A stretch of 33,713 bases of DNA from an uncultured Clostridia bacterium (GTDB taxonomy: Bacteria; Bacillota_I; Bacilli_A; RF39; UBA660). The position numbers and the translations under genes were made by a program. Shown here one piece after another: positions 14,716 to 22,192 of the stretch (position 1 is its first letter; every line of letters starts with the position of its first letter). The stretch spans positions 1-33,713 of the forward strand of contig CAMVAF010000015.1 of NCBI GenBank assembly GCA_947165365.1. Direction: 5' to 3'. The notes below the pieces were generated by a model. The model did not search any database. It saw only the letters and a program-made list of their open reading frames with translations, and was not told the DNA's origin.

Positions 14716-15996
14716 ATGGAAGAAAAGAAAAATAAATTTTTAATAAAAAGTTATAAGCAAATGTTTATGGTAATAGGAATATTTACTTTAGTATTATTGG
14801 TTGGTGGAACAGCATATGCCTTTTTTAATTACACAAGAACAGGTTCTGCCAATACATTAAGAACAGGAAGAATATATTTTAGTACAGAGCAAACAAATAA
14901 TAATACGATTACATTAAATAATATTTTTCCAATGACTAAAGAACAAGCACTTGCTGATACAAGTACAAATGGTACATTAGTAGTAACCTTTACTGGAGAT
15001 ACAACATATACTGAAGGAATAGAATATTTATTAACAATAGATTCAGTAACAAGAACAGCCAATGTACCAATAAGTTTAATAATGGATGTAAATGTAACCG
15101 AAAATAGTGTAGCAGTAGCAGAAAATACCAATTATTATACTGCAAGAGAAGCAAAGAATACATCAATGTATAAAGCAGAAGGAGAAGATATCGTAATTAA
15201 TAGTACCAATCATAAAATTATAACAGATCTAGAAACAGGAAAATATCTTCTTGCGGGATACATAAAGAGTGGACAATATGGAGTAAGAGGTACAGTAACG
15301 ATAAAAGCCTTTATCGATGCCGATAATATTTTAATTACTGATACTCCAAATGATCAAAGTGGAAATCCTCCAACAGGATCAACCGATGGAACAATCACCA
15401 CAGGAAAAACAGTAATATCAACAGCAGATTGGAATGCTTTACAAACAAATGGAATAAGCTTTAAAGTAAGAGGAGAAGCAAATCCAGGAATCTGGGTACC
15501 AGCACCAGCTCAAGGAACAATAGAATCATGTCCAGGATGTAAATTTATTTATTCAACAACTGCAATGTATACAACATGGAATGATCAAATTCAAACACCA
15601 ACCCAAATAACAAGCGGGTTATATGATAGTTATGATGAATTAATAGCAACAACGGGGAAAAATTATTTCTTGGGAGTAAAATTAAATAATAATAATGAAG
15701 TAACGAATGCCTATGCATGTGGAATAAAAGATGGAATTCCATTCTGTATTGAGGGAACAAGTGATGGAAGTAAATACACAGCAAATCAAACATTAATAAA
15801 TGGAGCAAATTTATGGAATAACACATGTACTGTAGAAAGTAATTATACATCATGTGGACCATGGGATAACGCTTCTGTTTCTGCTTATGCTGATTCTGAT
15901 GACTATGTTGATGCTGGCGTTGGTACTTACGGCATCTGCAGTGTGACTCCGTATGGCGACTTTAGGTGCGATGATTCCTCTGGTGAGGGAGCGTAG
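14716..15996 (+). CDS. Membrane-anchored surface protein, TasA/pilin-like, with diversified C-terminus
   Basis: The 426-residue protein starts with a basic segment and one membrane helix (16-37) followed by AFFNYTRTGSANTL, the pattern of TasA/camelysin-type exported fibre proteins (GG-A-FF-TGS-NT). A beta-rich exterior part follows. The C-terminal 165 residues hold four pairs of Cys, with two similar hairpins, ACGIKDGIPFC and GICSVTPYGDFRC. From codon 384 on, base composition changes sharply (see the separate entry at 15862). GGAG stands ahead of the ATG. It has its own promoter with palindrome and a G-run leader. The role is likely adhesion or fibre formation at the surface; this is inference. 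I could not assign a family with certainty. Confidence 0.75.
   Translation: MEEKKNKFLIKSYKQMFMVIGIFTLVLLVGGTAYAFFNYTRTGSANTLRTGRIYFSTEQTNNNTITLNNIFPMTKEQALADTSTNGTLVVTFTGDTTYTEGIEYLLTIDSVTRTANVPISLIMDVNVTENSVAVAENTNYYTAREAKNTSMYKAEGEDIVINSTNHKIITDLETGKYLLAGYIKSGQYGVRGTVTIKAFIDADNILITDTPNDQSGNPPTGSTDGTITTGKTVISTADWNALQTNGISFKVRGEANPGIWVPAPAQGTIESCPGCKFIYSTTAMYTTWNDQIQTPTQITSGLYDSYDELIATTGKNYFLGVKLNNNNEVTNAYACGIKDGIPFCIEGTSDGSKYTANQTLINGANLWNNTCTVESNYTSCGPWDNASVSAYADSDDYVDAGVGTYGICSVTPYGDFRCDDSSGEGA
15862..15996 (+). other. Compositionally foreign, adenine-depleted 3' module of the 14716 gene
   Basis: From GAT at 15865 through AGT at 15942, 26 codons in a row end in T or C, while the preceding gene prefers A-ending codons (GCA, ACA, GGA). 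In 15871-15993, 18 of 123 bases are A (about 15 percent) and 62 are G or C (about 50 percent). NNY codons with few adenines are what adenine-specific mutagenesis of AAY codons leaves, as in the variable region of a diversity-generating retroelement. Horizontal exchange of a 3' cassette is the alternative. Confidence 0.55.
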
Positions 15997-16250
15997 TAGT
16001 AGTCCCGCCAGATTTTCCAAATACTTAATTTATTGAGGGATTAATAAAAAAGATTGGAAACAAGAGTATTCTTTGCATAATATAGTGTGTAAATTCTGAA
16101 AATAGAATTACAAACACACTATATTTTTTGTTGTAGTAAAGTAGTAAAAGAAAGTTAGATGATACATATTTAGTAGTATATGTAATAAAAAAAACATAAC
16201 TATAGATATTTATAATTTTTTTTCTTAAAAAGGTATGTTAGAAGAAATAC
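15997..16250. other. Intergenic stretch after the TasA/pilin-like gene
   Basis: It begins with two further in-frame TAG codons directly after the stop (15997-16002), then a G+C-rich tail to about 16011, a loose inverted repeat TTTCCAA/TTGGAAA (16014-16020, 16054-16060), the terminator at 16079-16129 and a small hairpin TACATAT/ATATGTA (16163-16184). I see no gene, no retroelement template repeat and no RNA of known type. Confidence 0.6.
16079..16129 (+). terminator. Nested-stem terminator of the TasA/pilin-like gene
   Basis: AATATAGTGTGT (16079-16090) pairs perfectly with ACACACTATATT (16114-16125); inside it AATTCT and AGAATT form a second stem. Four T follow. Confidence 0.85.
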
Positions 16251-16279
16251 TTGACTTTTAAAAGGAATTGTGGTATTAT
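16251..16279 (+). promoter_or_regulatory. Promoter of the Cys-repeat surface operon
   Basis: TTGACT (16251-16256), 17-base spacer ending in TGG, TATTAT (16274-16279). A strong GGGGGG Shine-Dalgarno (16297-16302) follows before the ATG. Confidence 0.75.
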
Positions 16280-16310
16280 ATACGGCATAAATTGATGGGG
16301 GGATTAATTT

Positions 16311-18605
16311 ATGATTTTGGATGAATATGATATCTTAAGAAAGAAAAATAAGAAGAAAGGTTTTGCAGCCTTTGATTTACTAATTTATATTGCAATTGTA
16401 TTACTTGCAATTATCATTTTTGCTTTCATAATTGGAAAGGTTAATAAAAATAAAACAACTGAAACTGATAATGGAAGTAAAACAACCAGTGTAATAACAG
16501 AAAATAATGGTTCTAGTGAGGTAGTTAATAATAATGAATCAACTGATGTAGTAACAATTGATCCAAAAGCAGAAAGAACATATTATGAAAATATTAAAAA
16601 TATTAAAGATGCAGCAGTAAACTACTTTACTAATGAAAGATTACCTAAAACAAAAGGTGAAACTACTAAATTAACATTAAAGAAAATGCAAGATAAAAAA
16701 CTTGTATTAAATGTTATTGATAGTAAAGATAACTTTTGTGATGGTGAAAAGAGTTATGTTGAAGTAACAAAAGATACTAATGAATATGTAATGAAAATAT
16801 ATTTATCTTGTACAGATAAAGAAGATTATATTATTGTTCATTTAGGATGTTATGATTACTGTAAAGATAACATTTGCGAAAAGAAAGAAGATATTAAAGA
16901 ATTTGAATATGAATATAAAAAAGCAACAGAATGTGTTATGACAGATTGGTCTTCTTGGAGTGAATGGAAAACAAAAAGAGAAGCTACAAATAGTAATAAA
17001 AAAGAAGAAATAAAAACAGAAACCAAAAAACAAGAATATACTGATACGATAAACGCTACAAAATCACCTGTAACTTATAACTGTGATGGATACCCAGGAT
17101 ATAAATTAAGTGGTAATTTATGTGTTAAAGAAACAACTACTAAAGATGTTATTGATGCAACACCAAGTACTTATTCATATAGTTGTAGTGATTATCCAGG
17201 ATATTTTGTTGAAGGGGATAAATGTGTTAAAATAACTACTAAAAAAGAAACAAAAAATGCAACTAAAATAGAAGGAAAATATTATTGTCCAGAAGGATAT
17301 ATATTAAATGGTACAAAATGTGAAAGAACAATTACTAAGACATCAACAAAAGATGCCACAAAAAATCCAATAACTTACTATTGTCCAGATGGATATAAGT
17401 TAAATGGTACAAAATGTGAAAGAACAGTCACAAAGACATCAACAAAAGATGCCACAAAAAATCCAATAACTTACTATTGTCCAGAAGGATATAAGTTAAA
17501 CGGAACAAAATGTGAAAGAACAGTTACTAAAACATCAACAAAAGATGCCACAAAAAATCCAATAACTTATTATTGTCCAGAAGGATATAAGTTAAATGGC
17601 ACAAAATGTGAAAAAACAGTTACAAAGACATCAACAAAAGATGCAACACCAAAATATAGTACTAAAAAAGAATATTATACATGTTATAAACAAGAATGTA
17701 CTACTAAAACTGTATTTAGTTGTGCAACTGGAACATGTAAGATGACTCCACAAACAAGTTGTGAGAATAAAGCAAAAACATGTTCAAAAGATGTATCTTA
17801 TATTAGCAGTTACACATGTCCAACAGGATATACCCTAAATGGAACAAAATGTACAAAGAAATATAAAGATACTGAAAAAATAGATGCAAGTAAAAATCCA
17901 CAAACATATTCATGTCCAGAAGGATATACTCTAAATGGAATAAAATGTACAAAGAAATATGATGAATTAGAAAAAATAGATGCAAATAAAAATCCACAAA
18001 CATATTCATGTCCAGAAGGATATACTCTAGATGGAACAAAATGTACAAAGAAATATGATGAATTAGAAAAAATAGATGCAAATAAAAATCCACAAACATA
18101 TTCATGTCCAGAAGGATATACCCTAAATGGAACAAAATGTACAAAGAAATATGATGAAATAGAAACTATTAATGCTAATAAATATAATGATACCTATAAA
18201 TGTGAAACTGGATATATTTTAGATAATAAAACTTGTATTAAAGAAATAACAGAAAAAGATACTAAAAATGCTAAAAAAGTATCAGGTGGTTATATTTGTA
18301 AAGCAGGTTATATTCAAAAAAATAAAAAATGTGAAAAAACAATTACAAAGGTAGATACTAAACTAGCTTATCAAAATAAAGTAACTTATTCTTGTCCAAG
18401 TGGATATAGTCTAAATGGTACAAAATGTACTAAGAAAATAAATAAAGACATTAAAGTAACTTATTATCGCTATGCAACAAGAAGCTGTAATGGTGGTAGT
18501 GTTGATACTAAATGGAGTTATTTAGATAATGAAGAATTATTATCTAACGGATATAAATTAACTGGCAAAAAAAGAGAAGTTAAGGTAACAGTAAAAGAAA
18601 AATAA
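16311..18605 (+). CDS. Pilin-like surface protein with array of 32-residue Cys repeats
   Basis: The 764-residue protein begins with KKKGFAAFDLLIYIAIVLLA, resembling a type IV prepilin N-terminus (cleavage after Gly17, Phe at +1) except that position +5 is Asp, not Glu. A globular part follows (90-200, with YFTNERLP and several Cys), then a WSSWSEW stretch near 213 recalling thrombospondin type 1 repeats. From about residue 250 to 715 there is a run of repeats of 32-34 residues with the core CPEGYxLNGTKC. The C-terminus is basic and has no LPXTG motif or second membrane helix. It is probably anchored by its N-terminal helix and extended outward by the repeats, as a stalk or adhesin. It is transcribed with the 18620 gene, 14 bases downstream. 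Confidence 0.75.
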   Translation: MILDEYDILRKKNKKKGFAAFDLLIYIAIVLLAIIIFAFIIGKVNKNKTTETDNGSKTTSVITENNGSSEVVNNNESTDVVTIDPKAERTYYENIKNIKDAAVNYFTNERLPKTKGETTKLTLKKMQDKKLVLNVIDSKDNFCDGEKSYVEVTKDTNEYVMKIYLSCTDKEDYIIVHLGCYDYCKDNICEKKEDIKEFEYEYKKATECVMTDWSSWSEWKTKREATNSNKKEEIKTETKKQEYTDTINATKSPVTYNCDGYPGYKLSGNLCVKETTTKDVIDATPSTYSYSCSDYPGYFVEGDKCVKITTKKETKNATKIEGKYYCPEGYILNGTKCERTITKTSTKDATKNPITYYCPDGYKLNGTKCERTVTKTSTKDATKNPITYYCPEGYKLNGTKCERTVTKTSTKDATKNPITYYCPEGYKLNGTKCEKTVTKTSTKDATPKYSTKKEYYTCYKQECTTKTVFSCATGTCKMTPQTSCENKAKTCSKDVSYISSYTCPTGYTLNGTKCTKKYKDTEKIDASKNPQTYSCPEGYTLNGIKCTKKYDELEKIDANKNPQTYSCPEGYTLDGTKCTKKYDELEKIDANKNPQTYSCPEGYTLNGTKCTKKYDEIETINANKYNDTYKCETGYILDNKTCIKEITEKDTKNAKKVSGGYICKAGYIQKNKKCEKTITKVDTKLAYQNKVTYSCPSGYSLNGTKCTKKINKDIKVTYYRYATRSCNGGSVDTKWSYLDNEELLSNGYKLTGKKREVKVTVKEK
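17280..17663 (+). repeat. Tandem repeat block A, four 96-bp units
   Basis: Units start at 17280, 17376, 17472 and 17568, each coding YYCPxGYxLNGTKCE plus a KTSTKDAT linker. Units 2-4 are nearly identical in DNA except the tail of the last. Confidence 0.9.
17811..18386 (+). repeat. Tandem repeat block B, six 96-bp units
   Basis: Units start at 17811, 17907, 18003, 18099, 18195 and 18291, each coding YxC..GYxL..xxC plus a linker. The units at 17907, 18003 and 18099 are nearly identical in DNA; the last two are diverged. A further core begins at 18387. Confidence 0.9.
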
Positions 18606-18619
18606 AGGGGGAAATTATA

Positions 18620-20329
18620 ATGATAAAAAATATTAAATTAAGTAAAAGATTATTATCACTACTTACTGGAATGGCAATTGGTATAACTCCAATTGCAGCA
18701 TCTAGTGAAACTAAAAGTACTCAAGGATTTACTTTAGTAAAACAAGAAATGAAGATTGAAGGAAATGATCTTAATATTGACAATTATACTAAAGAAATGG
18801 AAAAAGCATATAACTATTTAAAACAATTTATTGATTATGATAATTTACAATCTGATTTACAATGTTTATATTATATTAGTAATAGAACCTATATGAATAC
18901 TGAAGTAAACAATGATTTAATTGATTATGAAGCTATTTATGGAAATGATAATATTGCTAAAAATTTTGAAAATAGTTTTAGATTAATTAATATAATTAAT
19001 GAGTATAATGAAAATACTATTAGAAATGATTATACAAATAATACCATGGATATTAATCATTTAATTGATGTAAGTTTATTATGTTATGATAGTCATGATA
19101 GAGAAATAGTAAGAAGTATGTTTGAAAATTACTTTAATGCATACAAAAATAATCGTTTTGAAAATAAAGATTATACTAATGTATTTAAAGAATTAACTAC
19201 TTTAAATTCAGAAGAAAAATTAAATAATGCCCATGAATTACATACTGGAACAATGTGGTTATCAGAAATTACTTTAGGAAGAGAAGTAATTGAAATGTTA
19301 CATGATGATATGTTAAATGATTATAGTATCGAAGAATTATCAAAATATTTCATAAGAGAAGAACTTGAAAAAGGTAATTGGATATTAAGAGATGATGTAT
19401 CACTAGACCTTAATTGTTTAAGTGAATTAGAGTATGAAATCTTTAATTTAGGAGAACTTGAAACATTTGCCTATGATCAAGTAAATAATAATATTTATAA
19501 ATTATTTGATGCTCAAAATATGGAAAAGAAAGAAAATATTATGCTTGATAATGAAGAGTTATCAGAAGATGATAATGACTATCAAAAATCACAATGTTTT
19601 GAAGAAAATATTCAAAATGCATACTCATATCTTCTAAATTATATTAATTATGATCATATGAAAAGTGATTTACAATGCTTAAGTTATTTAACTAATAGAG
19701 AATATTTAACAGAAGATGAAGAAAATAATTTAATTAATAATGGCGTTGTATATCAAACAAATTTTGAAACTGAAGAAGGTTTACAAAATTTCATGCAAGC
19801 TTATAGTTTAATAAATGTTATTCTAGATTATAATCAAAGTGTTATAAGAAATGATTATGAAAATAATACCATGGATATCAATCATTTAGTTGATCCAAGT
19901 ATTATATGTATAGATAATAATGATAAAGAAATAGTTCATAATATACATGTTCAATATTTTGAAGCATATAAAAATGGTCGTTTTGAAAACGAAAATTATT
20001 ATGAAGTATTAAAAGAATTAGTATCTAATGGAAACTTATCAGTTGGTGCAATGTGGCTTTCTCGTAATATTATTGGTGGAAATACAATGCAAATGTTACG
20101 TGATGATATGCAAGAAGATTATGAAAGAAAAGAATTAGATAAATACTTTATTGCTAAAGAATTAAATAAAGGTCAATGGTTCTTAAGAGAAGATATTAAT
20201 GTTACAATGAATGATTCTAATGAATTATCACGTGAAGTATATAATTTTAAAGAACTATGGCAATATGTTTATGATAATGTCAATAATGATTTATTTGCAT
20301 CATTCCAAGTAGATTGTAAAACAAAATAA
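18620..20329 (+). CDS. Secreted protein with tandemly duplicated domain, unknown
   Basis: The 569-residue protein has a typical signal peptide (MIKNIKLSKR, hydrophobic LLSLLTGMAIGITPIAAS, cleavage near residue 28). The mature part is two copies of one domain of about 240 residues (58-300 and 329-566). Shared landmarks are SDLQCLxYxxNR, IRNDYxNNTMDINHL, GxMWLSxxxxG followed by MLxDDM, and a closing Tyr-Asp plus VNN. Each copy is helical and acidic with conserved Cys (one per SDLQC motif). I know no family for it. AAGGGGG precedes the ATG. Lying 14 bases after the Cys-repeat protein and followed by a terminator, it is very likely co-exported and may bind the repeat protein or the same surface structure. 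Confidence 0.78.
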   Translation: MIKNIKLSKRLLSLLTGMAIGITPIAASSETKSTQGFTLVKQEMKIEGNDLNIDNYTKEMEKAYNYLKQFIDYDNLQSDLQCLYYISNRTYMNTEVNNDLIDYEAIYGNDNIAKNFENSFRLINIINEYNENTIRNDYTNNTMDINHLIDVSLLCYDSHDREIVRSMFENYFNAYKNNRFENKDYTNVFKELTTLNSEEKLNNAHELHTGTMWLSEITLGREVIEMLHDDMLNDYSIEELSKYFIREELEKGNWILRDDVSLDLNCLSELEYEIFNLGELETFAYDQVNNNIYKLFDAQNMEKKENIMLDNEELSEDDNDYQKSQCFEENIQNAYSYLLNYINYDHMKSDLQCLSYLTNREYLTEDEENNLINNGVVYQTNFETEEGLQNFMQAYSLINVILDYNQSVIRNDYENNTMDINHLVDPSIICIDNNDKEIVHNIHVQYFEAYKNGRFENENYYEVLKELVSNGNLSVGAMWLSRNIIGGNTMQMLRDDMQEDYERKELDKYFIAKELNKGQWFLREDINVTMNDSNELSREVYNFKELWQYVYDNVNNDLFASFQVDCKTK

Positions 20330-20356
20330 GTTTTAGGTTTATCCTAAAACTTTTCT
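20328..20356 (+). terminator. Terminator of the surface operon
   Basis: AAGTTTTAGG (20328-20337) pairs perfectly with CCTAAAACTT (20343-20352), then TTCTC. Confidence 0.75.
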
Positions 20357-20362
20357 CTATTA

Positions 20363-20391
20363 TTGAGAAATAATAAATTATATAGTATAAT
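20363..20391 (+). promoter_or_regulatory. Promoter of yceD-rpmF
   Basis: TTGAGA (20363-20368), 17-base spacer, consensus TATAAT (20386-20391). Here no TG precedes the -10. Confidence 0.75.
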
Positions 20392-20406
20392 TACATTGAG
20401 GTTATT

Positions 20407-20841
20407 ATGATTATAGATTTACAAAAATTAAATTATGTTGATAAAATAACAATTAATGATAATATAGATATTCCAAAACATTATTATCAAGATTCGGAAA
20501 TATTAAATTTAGATAAAGTTATGGTAAACGGGGAAATAACAAATGATCTTAATGAAGATTATTTGATAGAATTACAAATTAATTCTAAAATGATTTTAAG
20601 AGATTCATTAACCTTAGAAGAAATTCCATATGATTTTACTGTTAATATTGAAGAAACTTTAGAAAAATCTGTAAAAACACTTGATTTAATTGCATTTTTA
20701 TGGCATTATATTATGTTGGAAGTTCCCTTAAGAATTACTAAAAATGAAGGAAGTTATCCAAAAGGAGAAAACTTTCGTGTTATTAGTGAAGAGGAATATA
20801 ATAAGATGAATAATCCTTTTAAAGATTTTCATTTGGAATAA
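20407..20841 (+). CDS. yceD: YceD/DUF177 family protein
   Basis: The 144-residue acidic protein matches the YceD (DUF177) family in size, in its position directly before rpmF, and in the pattern of alternating strands with a central VNGEITNDLNEDYLIELQI stretch and ILRDSLTLEEIPYDF. YceD proteins are linked to 23S rRNA/ribosome maturation by conserved pairing with L32, and their exact action is not settled. The usual paired Cys after the second strand are absent here. GAGG precedes the ATG. It is separated from rpmF by 16 bases and shares its promoter and terminator. Confidence 0.85.
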   Translation: MIIDLQKLNYVDKITINDNIDIPKHYYQDSEILNLDKVMVNGEITNDLNEDYLIELQINSKMILRDSLTLEEIPYDFTVNIEETLEKSVKTLDLIAFLWHYIMLEVPLRITKNEGSYPKGENFRVISEEEYNKMNNPFKDFHLE

Positions 20842-20857
20842 GAAAGGAGAATAAGTA

Positions 20858-21049
20858 ATGGCTGTACCTTTTAGAAAAGTTTCAAAAACAAGAAAAAGAA
20901 TGAGAAGAGCTCATAATGCATTAGAGCCAAAAACTGTAACAGTTTGTCCAAATTGTGGAGAAACTATTAAACCACATCGTGTATGTAAAAAATGTGGATA
21001 TTATAAGAAAGAAGAAGTTATTAAAAAAGAGACTAAAGAAGAAAAATAA
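20858..21049 (+). CDS. rpmF: Ribosomal protein bL32, zinc-binding form
   Basis: The 63-residue protein begins MAVPFRKVSKTRKRMRRAHNAL, the clear bL32 signature, and carries a complete zinc ribbon, CPNCG (about 31-35) and CKKCG (about 44-48). The C-terminal tail after the ribbon is Lys- and Glu-rich. AAGGAG stands before the ATG. A hairpin over the stop codon ends the operon. Confidence 0.97.
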   Translation: MAVPFRKVSKTRKRMRRAHNALEPKTVTVCPNCGETIKPHRVCKKCGYYKKEEVIKKETKEEK

Positions 21050-21062
21050 TCTTCTTTTTTTT
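21035..21062 (+). terminator. Terminator of yceD-rpmF
   Basis: AAAGAAGA (21035-21042) and TCTTCTTT (21050-21057) around the stop codon, followed by T to 21062. Confidence 0.8.
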
Positions 21063-21093
21063 GTCAAAAAATGTCAAGTGCTTTATTTTGATA

Positions 21094-21122
21094 TTAATAA
21101 ACGCATATTATTATAGTATACT
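21094..21122 (+). promoter_or_regulatory. Promoter of mraY
   Basis: TTAATA (21094-21099), 17-base spacer, TATACT (21117-21122). Confidence 0.5.
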
Positions 21123-21141
21123 TATTAGTAGAGGAGGAAGT

Positions 21142-22122
21142 ATGTATCTATTAACAAAAGTTGTTCTAGCAGTTATGTTAGGTTTTGTATCATCTGCATT
21201 AGTAGGTCTTGTATTAGTTCCTCTATTAAAAAGGATGAATATAGGGCAAAGAATTAGTACATATATGAGTTTTGCACATCGAAGTAAAGAAGGTACACCA
21301 ACAATGGGAGGCTTAATCTTCATTATTTCCACAATTTTGGTTATGGCTTTTCTTTTAATAACTAAAAAAGTAACTTTTACCAATGATTTAAAAATTGCTT
21401 TATTTGTTTTTATTAGTTATGCTTTTATTGGTTTCTTAGATGATTATTTAAGTATTAAAAAAGGTAAAAATGAAGGATTAACTGTTGTTCAAAAATTTTT
21501 CTTACAATTAATAGTAGCTTTAGTATTTTTCTATTTATATATGCAAAATGGTGGTAAAACATCACTTATCGTTACAACTTTAGGTATTCATATTGAAATG
21601 AAGTGGCTTTATGGAATCTTTATTTTATTTATTCTAGTAGGTAGTTCTAATGCTGTTAATTTAACTGATGGATTAGATGGACTAGCAGCAGGACTATCAT
21701 CAATTGCCTTTATCGCTTTCAGTTTAATAAGCTTAATGGTTGGTTATACTGATATGGGTATTTTTACTCTTGTATTAACAGGAAGTTTAGTAGGATTTTT
21801 AATATATAATGCATATCCAGCTAAGGTCTTTATGGGAGATACTGGAAGTCTATCCCTGGGAGCTATTATGGGGACTATAGCTATAATAACTCATCGTGAA
21901 GTAACTTTATTGATTGTTGCTTTAGTATTTGTTATCGAAACATTATCAGTAATTATCCAGGTATTCTGGTATAAAACATTTCATAAAAGATTATTTTTAA
22001 TGACTCCAATTCATCATCATTTTCAAAAACTTGGTTGGAGTGAAGTTGAAATAGTAAGAACCTTTTGGGTTTTTGGATTTCTCCTTGCAATGGCTGGAAT
22101 AATCTTTGGTGTATGGATATAA
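21142..22122 (+). CDS. mraY: Phospho-N-acetylmuramoyl-pentapeptide transferase
   Basis: The 326-residue membrane enzyme transfers phospho-MurNAc-pentapeptide to undecaprenyl phosphate, making lipid I. About ten helices are seen, with the family motifs GTPTMGG near residue 45, FLDDYLSIKKGKNEGL with the Asp pair, the NAVNLTDGLDGLAAG motif, FMGDTGSLSLG, and the TPIHHHFQKLGW histidine motif near the C-terminus. The open frame extends upstream to a TTG at 21061, but that lies inside the rpmF terminator; ATG 21142 follows a near-perfect GAGGAGG by four bases. It stands alone here, away from murE and ftsW on the other strand, so the dcw cluster is dispersed in this genome. Confidence 0.96.
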   Translation: MYLLTKVVLAVMLGFVSSALVGLVLVPLLKRMNIGQRISTYMSFAHRSKEGTPTMGGLIFIISTILVMAFLLITKKVTFTNDLKIALFVFISYAFIGFLDDYLSIKKGKNEGLTVVQKFFLQLIVALVFFYLYMQNGGKTSLIVTTLGIHIEMKWLYGIFILFILVGSSNAVNLTDGLDGLAAGLSSIAFIAFSLISLMVGYTDMGIFTLVLTGSLVGFLIYNAYPAKVFMGDTGSLSLGAIMGTIAIITHREVTLLIVALVFVIETLSVIIQVFWYKTFHKRLFLMTPIHHHFQKLGWSEVEIVRTFWVFGFLLAMAGIIFGVWI

Positions 22123-22150
22123 AAAAATAGTTTACAAAGACTATTTTTTT
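22121..22150 (+). terminator. Terminator of mraY, overlapping the next promoter
   Basis: AAAAAAATAGT (22121-22131) pairs with ACTATTTTTTT (22140-22150). Its loop holds most of the -35 of the CotH gene promoter. Confidence 0.75.
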
Positions 22151-22159
22151 TGTTATTAT
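22131..22159 (+). promoter_or_regulatory. Promoter of the CotH surface gene
   Basis: TTTACA (22131-22136), 17-base spacer ending in TGT, TATTAT (22154-22159). Confidence 0.7.
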
Positions 22160-22192
22160 TAAATTATAGAAAAATAGAAAGAAGTGATGACT

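Noticed and set aside
15545-15862. 105-residue minus-strand open frame inside the 14716 gene
   Set aside because: The His/Leu/Tyr-rich product reflects the Ala/Thr/Asn codons of the real gene on the plus strand; no start signal.
15997-16250. Template repeat or reverse transcriptase of a retroelement next to the variable module
   Set aside because: I found no copy of the module and no reverse-transcriptase frame in this gap or anywhere in the window.
17803-18144. 113-residue minus-strand open frame inside the repeats
   Set aside because: It is a mirror of the tandem repeats on the other strand, with no Shine-Dalgarno and repetitive, Leu/Phe-rich content.
17280-18386. Regular 96-bp repeats as a CRISPR array
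   Set aside because: The repeats are translated in one open frame as Cys-containing 32-residue units, with no unique spacers and no cas genes nearby.
21061-21141. Longer mraY product starting at TTG 21061
   Set aside because: That start lies in the rpmF terminator and upstream of the predicted promoter; a near-perfect Shine-Dalgarno marks ATG 21142.
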